Source: a bacterium
GTDB lineage: Bacteria; Bacteroidota; Bacteroidia; Chitinophagales; Saprospiraceae
Assembly: GCA_024742755.1 (NCBI GenBank)
Contig: JANSXW010000043.1
Location: 1-44,506 of the forward strand
Length of the DNA stretch: 44,506 nt
Direction: 5' to 3'
Both the position numbers and the translations under genes were made by a program. Positions 32,867 through 41,008 of the stretch are shown here, in pieces. The notes under the pieces were generated by a model that was not told the origin of the DNA, made no database searches, and saw only the letters and a program-made list of their open reading frames with translations. Positions within the stretch are counted from its first letter, which is position 1. Each line of letters starts with the position of its first letter.

Positions 32867-35800
32867 ATGTTTACACAATTACTACCCAAGGTAACAGGCA
32901 AAGGTATGCCACTGGCAGCCTTGCTCGTGCTAGTTAGCCCAATCCTTATTTTTGCACAGCCCTGCCCACAGCCCACTTTCTCAGGTGCCCCGGTCGCAGG
33001 TGGCCTCGCTGACGGTGCCTATGCGGTCTTCGCAGCGGACCTCGATGGCGATGGCGACATGGATGTGCTTTCTGCTTCTTTCAACGACAACAAAATCGCC
33101 TGGTACGAAAACCTGGGCGGTGGGAGTTTTGGCCCGCAGCAGGTCATCTCTACCATTATGAACGGGACACTCTCTGTACATGCCGCCGACCTGGATGGTG
33201 ACGGCGACGTGGATGTCCTGTCTGCCTCCGGGTATGATGATAAAGTAGCCTGGTACGAAAACCTGGGCGGTGGGAGCTTTGGCCCGCAGCAGGTCCTGAC
33301 GACTAATGCCAACGGCGCCATATCTGTCCATGCTTCAGATCTGGATGGTGATGGTGACCTCGATGTACTGTCGGCCTCGGTCTTTGACGACAAAATTGCC
33401 TGGTTTGAGAATCTCGGTGGCGGTGCTTTCTCCGGAGAGCAGATCATTGCAATGGATGCCGATGGTGCTTATGATACCTATGCGGCGGATCTGGATAATG
33501 ACGGCGACATGGACGTACTTACCGCTTCTGGTTTCGACGATCAGATTGCGTGGTATGAAAACCTGGGCGGCGGCACCTTTGGCAGCAAGCAGGTCATCAC
33601 TTCTTCCGCTAATCTGGCCCGTTCCGTTTATGCAGCGGATATCAACCTCGACGGGCATATGGATGTGATCTCTGCCTCCTTTCAGGATGATAAAATCGCC
33701 TGGTACGAAAACCTGGGCGGCGGCACGTTTTCTGCTCAGAAAATCATCTCATTCGCTGCCAATGGAGCGCTTTCCGTTTATGCTGTCGATATGGACAACG
33801 ACGGCGACCCGGATGTCCTGTCTGCCTCTCAGTACGATGACGAGATTGCCTGGTACGAAAACCTGGGCGACGGCACTTTTGCCCCGCAAAGCATTATTGA
33901 TGGGAATGCCGATGGTGCCATTTCGGTATACGCAGTAGACCTGGACGGGGACGGCGACCCGGATGTGCTCGGCGCAGCCAACTACGACGATGAAATCAAC
34001 TGGTACGAAAACATATGTATTTATCCTTTTGATCCGGGCGTGATCGTTACCGGTGGGGAAACCATCTGCTACGGTGGTACGCCCTCTATGATGATTGGCA
34101 ATGTGGCCCTGGCGAGTGGGGGAGATGAAAACATCAGCTACACCTGGCGCTCTTCTGCTGACAACTTCACGAATCCGCTCCCTATTGCCACGGCACCTAT
34201 TTTTCTCCCGCCGTCCGGGCTCACGCAAACCACTACCTACCGGCGTTATGCGAACGATGGGACCTATAGCACTACGCCTACGCCCGCAGACGGGGAATGG
34301 ACCATCACGGTACTCGGTGAGTTCCACCCGGGCCACATCGCCGATGAAGGCGAAACCATTTGTTACGGAGGTACACCTTCAGAAATAGGCAGTACGGCTC
34401 CTGCTACCGGTGGGGATGGCCAAATCACTTACAGTTGGCGCTCTTCTGCTGACAACTTTACCAGTCCAATACCTGGTGCCGACGGGCCTGCCTATACACC
34501 ACAGGATGGCCTGACACAAACCACCACCTTCCGGCGCTATGCCATGGACGGAACCTGTAGTACGGATCCTGCTTCTGCGATCGGAGCATGGACCGTTACG
34601 GTCCTGCCGGCATTGGACCCTGGTCAAATCGCTGATGAAGGCCAAACGATTTGCCCCGGTGGCACCCCCTCCGCTATTCCCAATGAATTCCTGGCAACGG
34701 GTGGGGACGGACAGCTTTTCTACACCTGGCGTTCTTCCGCTGATAACTTTATAGCGGCTATCCCGGGAGCTAATAATCCAACCTACACGCCTGAGGATGA
34801 GCTGCCCCAAACCACCACCTTCCGGCGCTACGCCAGCGACAGCACTTGTAATACCAGCCCTGAGGTGTCATTGGGAGCCTGGACGGTCACCGTTGCAGAC
34901 ACCTCCGCCCCGGTTGCCGTTTGTCAGGACATTACCGTGCAGCTGGATGAGCATGGATTGGCCACGATTTCCACGAATGACCTGGATGCAGGCTCCGCCG
35001 ATGACTGCCCCAACGGCTCGGGCCCCAACGGATTAGCCAGCCTTTCCCTGTCCGAAACGGATTTTGATTGCAGCAACATTGGCACAAACGCTGTGACGCT
35101 AACCGCCGTAGATGTTGGGGGCAATACCGATACTTGTATTGCCAAAGTCATTGTGGAAGACAACGTCCTGCCCACCGCCGTTTGTCAGGACATCACCATT
35201 CAGTTGGATGCAGATGGGCTGGCCAGTATTATTTCTGCTGATATAGACGGCGGTTCAGATGACGCCTGTGGTGTTGCGAGCCTCAACGTAGACACCACGG
35301 CATTCAACTGTGCGGATGTAGGCGAAAACAGTGTAACCCTTACCGTTGAAGACACGAATGGCAATCTCAATACCTGTACTGCCACGGTTACTGTAGTGGA
35401 TACCATTGCCCCGCAAGCGCTATGCCAGGATGTAACCGTTCAACTGGACGCTGATGGCTTGGGAAGCATCACTGCTTCAGCCATAGATGCTGGCTCCTCA
35501 GATGCCTGCCTATCCTTGCCCGTATCGGGCGTGCCCGTACCGGGCGGGATAATCAGCCTGGAACTGGATATTTCAAATTTTGACTGCGGTGCTATTGGAG
35601 CCAATCCGGTAACCCTGACTGCAGAGGACGACAACGGGAATACCGCAACCTGTACCGCAATCGTCACCGTAGCCGACACGGTAGCGCCCGAAGTGCTCTG
35701 CCAGGATGTCACCGTACAGCTTAATGCCAACGGGCAGGGCGTCCTCAGTGTGGCGGATGTGGACGGCGGCAGTAGTGATGCCTGCGGCCTCGACACCTTA

Positions 35801-38800
35801 TATATAGGTCAAACGGCTTTTGATTGCACGGATGTTGGTGAGCATGCCGTCACCCTGACCGCAGTGGACCAGAATGGAAATGCCAATAACTGTACGACTA
35901 CCGTTACCGTAGAAGATAATATCGCACCTCAGGTACAATGCGCATCCACCACGCTGCAGCTCGACAGCTCGGGGCAGGCCACGCTGAGTCAGGCGGACCT
36001 CAATGCGAGTTCCCTGGACTTCTGTGGGATCGCCAGTTCTGTTTTGGATCAGACCCTTTTTGATTGTACAAATATAGGTGCCAATACCGTCACCCTTACC
36101 GTAACGGATAATAACGGTAACGTCAGTACCTGCTCTGCAACGGTCACGATTGAAGACAATACAATGCCAGTGGCCCTCTGTCAGGATGCTACAGTACAGC
36201 TCGATGTTTTTGGAGTAGGGATTCTTGCTGCCGAAGCAATCGATGCAGGCTCCGGTGATGCCTGCCTTGACACCCTCCTGCTCGATGAAATAACTTTTGG
36301 TTGTGGAAATGTCGGCACCAATACGGTCACCCTTACCGTCATCGACCTGGCAGGCAATAGCAGTAACTGCACAGCTATCGTCACGGTGGAAGATAATGTG
36401 CCACCGGTAGCCGGGTGCCAGGATGTTTCTATACAGCTGGATTCCCTTGGGTTTGCTGTGCTGCCGCCTGCCGAAGTTGAGAATGGTTCTACCGATGCGT
36501 GTGGGGTTGGCCCCTTCCTGCTTGATCAGGATATGTTTGATTGCGGAGACCTGGGGGCTAATCTGGTGACCCTGACCGTGGAGGATGAAAATAGCAACAG
36601 TGATACCTGCACGGCCATTGTGACCGTAACGGATGTCATCGTTCCAATCGCCAGCTGTCAGGACGTGACGGTTCAACTGAACGCGGATGGCTTGGGGAGC
36701 CTTACCGCTGCTGAGGTGGACGCAGGTTCAACGGATAATTGCAGCGTAGCACTGTTGTCTGTTGATATTACGGATTTTGATTGTGATGATATCGGGCCCA
36801 ATCCGGTCATTCTTACGGTATCTGACCCCAGCGGTAATGAAAACATTTGCTCCGCACTGGTCACTGTAGTGGATAACGTGCCTCCCCAGGCCCTTTGCCA
36901 GGATGTTACCGTACAACTAAACGCTGATGGCTTGGGCACGTTGGCACCCGCTGAAGTCGATGCGGGCTCTGGCGATGTCTGTGGTGAGGTTTCCCTTTCC
37001 CTTGACATTACTGCCTTTGATTGTGATCAGGTGGGCACGCAAACGGTTACCCTCACCGCAGAAGATGAGTATGGCAACAGCAGTTCCTGCACCGCTACCG
37101 TAACCGTTGAAGATAATATCGCACCTGATGCACAGTGCCAGCCGGTAACCGTTCAACTTGATGAAAATGGCGTGGGCGGTATCACTCCTGCCGCCGTCGA
37201 CGGAGGTTCCTCAGATGCCTGCGTGTTGGATAACCTAAGCCTGAATATTGCGATTTTTGATTGCTCCAATATAGGGGATAACGCAGTCCTCCTCACCGCA
37301 ACGGATGTTAATGGCAACAGCAGTTCCTGCACCGCCACCGTAACCGTTGAAGACACTGTCGCCCCGGAAGCCATTTGCCAGAATACCACCGTACAGTTAG
37401 CGGCCAATGGCGTAGGGACGCTCACTGCTGCTCAGGTAGATGGCGGCTCAACCGATGCTTGCGGGCTGGAAACCTTTAGTCTTAGCCAGACTTCATTTGG
37501 TTGTGGGGACATTGGTACACAGACCGTCACCCTAACAGTTACCGATGTTAACGGCAACAGCAGCTCGTGCGAGGCCGACGTAACGGTTGAAGACAATTTA
37601 ACGCCTACCACGCTTTGTCAGGACGTAACGGTACAATTAAACACTTCCGGTACAACTACCCTAACGCCTGCACAGGTCAACGATGGTTCCAATGATGCCT
37701 GCGGGCTGGCCGGCCTGTCACTCAGTATCGACACTTTTGGTTGTAGCGACGTAGGTGAGAATTCCGTTATTCTCACGGCAACAGATACCCACGGCAACAG
37801 CAGTACCTGTACCGCTACAGTTACCGTAGAAGACAATGTGCCACCTGAAGCCCTCTGTCAGAGCATAACCATTCAGCTTGATGCGTTTGGCAATGGTAGC
37901 CTGACCGCTGCCCAAATCGACAATGGCTCGAATGATGCCTGTGGGCTGGATAACCTTTCTCTAGATATTACAGCCTTCGACTGCGGTGACGTTGGACAAA
38001 ACAACGTAGTCTTAACGGTTACAGACGTCAACGGCAACAGCAGTACCTGCACAGCTGTAGTCACTGTGGAAGATAACGTGGCCCCGCAAGCCCTTTGTCA
38101 GGATGTAACCGTACAGCTCGATGGCTCAGGTACCGGTCAGCTTGACCCCGAAGAGGTAGATGCAGGGTCAGCCGATGCCTGCGGCATTGGAAGTTTGGCT
38201 CTGGATCAGAATATTTTCGATTGCGACGATGTGGGTACCCAAACGGTTACCCTGACAGTCACTGACGTGAATGGCAATACCGATAGTTGCACTGCCCAGA
38301 TTACTGTAGAAGATAATGTAGTACCAACCGCCCTTTGTCAGGACGTGACCGTACAGTTGGATGCCAATGGCACGGCCAGCCTTCTGCCCGCAGATGTAGA
38401 CGGCGGCTCTGCCGGTGCCTGTGGCGTATCGAGTCTGGTGCTTAGCGATGACAGCTTCGACTGCTCGGATATCGGCCCTAACCTGGTCACCCTAATTGTC
38501 ATAGACGTGAATGGCAATGCCAGCACCTGTACCTCCACAGTTACTGTAGAAGATAATGTAGCCCCTGAGGCTCTTTGCCAGGACGTAACTGTTCAATTGG
38601 ATGCCAATGGCTCCGGCAGCCTCACGGCGGCTCAGGTGGATAATGGCTCTAATGACGCCTGTGGCCTGGACAACCTGACAATAGATACCGAAACTTTTGA
38701 TTGTGCCGATATTGGGCCGAATGCCGTTACCCTGACTGCTACCGATATTTACGGTAACCACAGTACTTGCTCCGCCCTGATTACAGTGGAGGATAATGTT

Positions 38801-41008
38801 GCACCGATAGCCCTTTGTCAGGATGTGACCGTACAGTTGGATACTGATGGCTTAGGCAGTCTCATCGCTGCTCAGGTAGACAACGGCTCAAATGATGCTT
38901 GCCCATCCTTGCCCGTATCGGGCGGGCCCGTACCGGGTGGTTTGGAAAGCTTATCTCTAAACCTGGCAGGCTTTGACTGCTCAGATGTAGGCTTGAATGA
39001 AGTTGTGTTGACCGTTACGGATTTCAGCGGCAACAGCAGTACCTGTACCGCTACTGTGACCGTTGAGGATAATATACCCCCAACGATGGTGTGTAACGAT
39101 CTGACCATACAGCTTGATGCAGATGGTGCCGGTAGCATATTGGTCAATCAAATTGATGGTGGATCAACTGACGCTTGTACTATTTCCAGCCTTGCCCTCG
39201 ACCAGCATACCTTTGGTTGCAGCGATGTTGGGGTCAACACGGTAACATTGATCGGTATAGACAACAACGGAAACAGCAATACCTGTACCGCCTCAGTCAC
39301 TGTGGAAGACAACATCGCCCCGCAAGCCCTCTGCCAGGACATTACGGTCCAACTCAATGCAGATGGTGTCGCCAGTCTTGTGCCCGCTCAGATTGATGCG
39401 GGCTCCAATGATGCCTGCCCTATCGGCAATTTGGCGGTAAATATTACAGCGTTTGATTGCGATGATGTTGGTGCCAATACCGTTGCGCTTACTGTTGTAG
39501 ACGCAAATGGCAATGCGAGTGCTTGTACTGCTGTGGTCACTGTGGAAGATAATGTGCCACCTCAGGCCCTTTGCCAGAATGTGACGGTACAGCTGGACGC
39601 CGATGGCAGCGGCTCGCTTACTCCCGCGCAGGTCAATAATGGCTCCAATGATGCCTGCCCATCCTTGCCCGTATCGGGCGGGCCCGTACCGGGTGGTATC
39701 GGGAACCTTGCGCTGGATATTACCACATTTGACTGCGAAGATGTCGGACTGAATGAGGTAACCCTTACGGCAACGGATATCAATGGCAACAGCAGCACCT
39801 GCACCGCTATCGTCACCGTGGAAGACAACGAACCTCCGCTGGCGCTTTGCCAAAATACGACCGTCCAGCTGGATGCCGATGGTGATGCTATCCTGTCTCC
39901 GGCTCAGGTCAATGCAGGCTCTACTGATGCTTGCCCATCCTTGCCCGTATCGGGCGGGCCCTTACCGGGTGGCATTGCTACTCAGGGATTGAATATCACT
40001 ACATTTGATTGCGATGATGTAGGGCCTAATCTTGTTACGCTAACGCTCACCGATATAAACGGCAATACCAGCACCTGCAATGCCACCGTTATTGTGGAAG
40101 ACAATATCGCACCGGTAGCATCTTGTGCGGAAATCACTGCACAACTGGATATAAACGGAGCGGTTATCCTTTCTCCGGCCCAAATTGACGATGGCTCATT
40201 TGATGTTTGTGGTATCCAAAACTTCTCGCTCGATACAGACACTTTTGGCTGTGGTGACCTGGGCCCCAATACCGTTTCCCTCACCGTTACCGATGTAAAT
40301 GGCAATAGCAGCAGTTGTACCACGGTCGTTACAATCGAAGACAATGTGCCTCCCACAGCGCTTTGCCAGGATGCAACGGTTGTGCTGTCGGGCACTGGAG
40401 TGGGAAGCCTTACCGTAGACGAAATTAATGCCGGTTCTGCTGATGCTTGTGGTTTAGAAAATATGGAACTGAGCGCCACTGTATTTGGCTGTGAAGACGT
40501 AGGCGAAAATCTGGTGATACTAACGGTCACCGATGTGAACGGCAACAGCAGTTTCTGCAGTGCTACCGTCACCGTGGAAGACAATACACCGCCTGTGCCT
40601 CTATGCCAGGACATTACTATAGCCCTGGATCTATCAGGGCTGGGCAGTGTCACACCGGCGCAAGTCAGTAATGGCTTTATTGATGCCTGCCCATACGGGC
40701 CCGTACCGGGCGGACTTGAAATGCTGACGCTTGACCGTGGCGATTTCGATTGTGCTGATATTGGTGAGAATACTGTTACGCTCACTCAAACGGATGTCAA
40801 TGGAAATAGCGGTACCTGCACGGCTACAGTAACTGTGGAGGACCAAGCTGCACCGCAAGCCCTTTGCCAGGATGTGACGGTTCAACTGAATGCGTCGGGT
40901 GAAGGCGTACTGCCTCCGGCTTTGGTCAATGCGGGCTCCAACGACATCTGTGGTTTGGACTGGATCTCACTCAGTCAAACTCAATTTGATTGTGAGGATG
41001 TTGGTTAG
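32867..41008 (+). CDS. Giant secreted multidomain repeat protein (propeller, Ig-like and HYR-like repeats), first part up to an in-frame TAG
   Basis: 2713 codons precede the TAG at 41006-41008. A signal peptide (residues 1-31, ...LVSPILIFAQ) is followed by seven FG-GAP/VCBS blades with DLDGDGDxDV calcium loops, three Ig-like domains of about 97 residues (ETICYGGTPS...YTWRSSADNF...TTTFRRYA), and 25 HYR-like repeats of ~80 residues with four conserved cysteines each. The TAG falls in repeat 25, where other repeats read GGT GAG AAT (Gly-Glu-Asn). The frame continues unbroken downstream for 3498 bp to the window end. Such proteins are surface adhesins or matrix components, usually exported by the type IX system; the sorting tail, if any, lies outside the window. 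Confidence 0.9.
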   Translation: MFTQLLPKVTGKGMPLAALLVLVSPILIFAQPCPQPTFSGAPVAGGLADGAYAVFAADLDGDGDMDVLSASFNDNKIAWYENLGGGSFGPQQVISTIMNGTLSVHAADLDGDGDVDVLSASGYDDKVAWYENLGGGSFGPQQVLTTNANGAISVHASDLDGDGDLDVLSASVFDDKIAWFENLGGGAFSGEQIIAMDADGAYDTYAADLDNDGDMDVLTASGFDDQIAWYENLGGGTFGSKQVITSSANLARSVYAADINLDGHMDVISASFQDDKIAWYENLGGGTFSAQKIISFAANGALSVYAVDMDNDGDPDVLSASQYDDEIAWYENLGDGTFAPQSIIDGNADGAISVYAVDLDGDGDPDVLGAANYDDEINWYENICIYPFDPGVIVTGGETICYGGTPSMMIGNVALASGGDENISYTWRSSADNFTNPLPIATAPIFLPPSGLTQTTTYRRYANDGTYSTTPTPADGEWTITVLGEFHPGHIADEGETICYGGTPSEIGSTAPATGGDGQITYSWRSSADNFTSPIPGADGPAYTPQDGLTQTTTFRRYAMDGTCSTDPASAIGAWTVTVLPALDPGQIADEGQTICPGGTPSAIPNEFLATGGDGQLFYTWRSSADNFIAAIPGANNPTYTPEDELPQTTTFRRYASDSTCNTSPEVSLGAWTVTVADTSAPVAVCQDITVQLDEHGLATISTNDLDAGSADDCPNGSGPNGLASLSLSETDFDCSNIGTNAVTLTAVDVGGNTDTCIAKVIVEDNVLPTAVCQDITIQLDADGLASIISADIDGGSDDACGVASLNVDTTAFNCADVGENSVTLTVEDTNGNLNTCTATVTVVDTIAPQALCQDVTVQLDADGLGSITASAIDAGSSDACLSLPVSGVPVPGGIISLELDISNFDCGAIGANPVTLTAEDDNGNTATCTAIVTVADTVAPEVLCQDVTVQLNANGQGVLSVADVDGGSSDACGLDTLYIGQTAFDCTDVGEHAVTLTAVDQNGNANNCTTTVTVEDNIAPQVQCASTTLQLDSSGQATLSQADLNASSLDFCGIASSVLDQTLFDCTNIGANTVTLTVTDNNGNVSTCSATVTIEDNTMPVALCQDATVQLDVFGVGILAAEAIDAGSGDACLDTLLLDEITFGCGNVGTNTVTLTVIDLAGNSSNCTAIVTVEDNVPPVAGCQDVSIQLDSLGFAVLPPAEVENGSTDACGVGPFLLDQDMFDCGDLGANLVTLTVEDENSNSDTCTAIVTVTDVIVPIASCQDVTVQLNADGLGSLTAAEVDAGSTDNCSVALLSVDITDFDCDDIGPNPVILTVSDPSGNENICSALVTVVDNVPPQALCQDVTVQLNADGLGTLAPAEVDAGSGDVCGEVSLSLDITAFDCDQVGTQTVTLTAEDEYGNSSSCTATVTVEDNIAPDAQCQPVTVQLDENGVGGITPAAVDGGSSDACVLDNLSLNIAIFDCSNIGDNAVLLTATDVNGNSSSCTATVTVEDTVAPEAICQNTTVQLAANGVGTLTAAQVDGGSTDACGLETFSLSQTSFGCGDIGTQTVTLTVTDVNGNSSSCEADVTVEDNLTPTTLCQDVTVQLNTSGTTTLTPAQVNDGSNDACGLAGLSLSIDTFGCSDVGENSVILTATDTHGNSSTCTATVTVEDNVPPEALCQSITIQLDAFGNGSLTAAQIDNGSNDACGLDNLSLDITAFDCGDVGQNNVVLTVTDVNGNSSTCTAVVTVEDNVAPQALCQDVTVQLDGSGTGQLDPEEVDAGSADACGIGSLALDQNIFDCDDVGTQTVTLTVTDVNGNTDSCTAQITVEDNVVPTALCQDVTVQLDANGTASLLPADVDGGSAGACGVSSLVLSDDSFDCSDIGPNLVTLIVIDVNGNASTCTSTVTVEDNVAPEALCQDVTVQLDANGSGSLTAAQVDNGSNDACGLDNLTIDTETFDCADIGPNAVTLTATDIYGNHSTCSALITVEDNVAPIALCQDVTVQLDTDGLGSLIAAQVDNGSNDACPSLPVSGGPVPGGLESLSLNLAGFDCSDVGLNEVVLTVTDFSGNSSTCTATVTVEDNIPPTMVCNDLTIQLDADGAGSILVNQIDGGSTDACTISSLALDQHTFGCSDVGVNTVTLIGIDNNGNSNTCTASVTVEDNIAPQALCQDITVQLNADGVASLVPAQIDAGSNDACPIGNLAVNITAFDCDDVGANTVALTVVDANGNASACTAVVTVEDNVPPQALCQNVTVQLDADGSGSLTPAQVNNGSNDACPSLPVSGGPVPGGIGNLALDITTFDCEDVGLNEVTLTATDINGNSSTCTAIVTVEDNEPPLALCQNTTVQLDADGDAILSPAQVNAGSTDACPSLPVSGGPLPGGIATQGLNITTFDCDDVGPNLVTLTLTDINGNTSTCNATVIVEDNIAPVASCAEITAQLDINGAVILSPAQIDDGSFDVCGIQNFSLDTDTFGCGDLGPNTVSLTVTDVNGNSSSCTTVVTIEDNVPPTALCQDATVVLSGTGVGSLTVDEINAGSADACGLENMELSATVFGCEDVGENLVILTVTDVNGNSSFCSATVTVEDNTPPVPLCQDITIALDLSGLGSVTPAQVSNGFIDACPYGPVPGGLEMLTLDRGDFDCADIGENTVTLTQTDVNGNSGTCTATVTVEDQAAPQALCQDVTVQLNASGEGVLPPALVNAGSNDICGLDWISLSQTQFDCEDVG
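33014..34018 (+). repeat. Seven FG-GAP/VCBS blades (150 bp period), predicted seven-bladed beta-propeller
   Basis: Calcium-loop motifs (DLDGDGDMDVL, DLDGDGDVDVL and so on) recur every 50 residues, each followed by a conserved IAWYENLGGG strand. Seven copies are present; blade 5 has the variant DINLDGHMDVI. Seven is the number needed for a closed integrin-type propeller. Confidence 0.85.
34022..34906 (+). repeat. Three tandem Ig-like domains
   Basis: Three copies of about 97 residues share ETICYGGTPS, ATGGDGQI, WRSSADNF, GLTQTTTFRRYA and a closing WTVTV. They resemble the Ig-like modules of large Bacteroidota gliding/adhesion proteins. Copy 1 is the most divergent (YANDGTYST where copies 2 and 3 have a Cys). 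Confidence 0.75.
35510..35548 (+). repeat. Palindromic Pro/Gly insertion, copy in repeat 3
   Basis: Encodes LSLPVSGVPVPGG. The DNA contains two mini-palindromes of the form CCCGTAYCGGG (the second with C for Y). It differs by four substitutions from the copy in repeat 17. Confidence 0.7.
38903..38941 (+). repeat. Palindromic Pro/Gly insertion, copy in repeat 17
   Basis: Encodes PSLPVSGGPVPGG. It lengthens the unit from 240 to 276 bp (12 extra codons). The DNA is identical to the copy in repeat 20 across the insertion while the flanking repeat sequence differs. Confidence 0.75.
39659..39697 (+). repeat. Palindromic Pro/Gly insertion, copy in repeat 20
   Basis: Same DNA as the copy in repeat 17; encodes PSLPVSGGPVPGG. 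The inserted block contains GCCCGTATCGGGC and CCCGTACCGGG. Confidence 0.75.
39935..39973 (+). repeat. Palindromic Pro/Gly insertion, copy in repeat 21
   Basis: Differs from repeat 20 by a G to T change (PVPGG to PLPGG) and a third-base change in the last Gly codon. A shorter relative, PYGPVPGG at 40691-40714, occurs in repeat 24. Confidence 0.75.

Noticed and set aside
35510..39973. A CRISPR-like interpretation of the regularly spaced repeats
   Set aside because: The units are coding, in frame, of protein-domain length, and lack short repeats separated by unrelated spacers.
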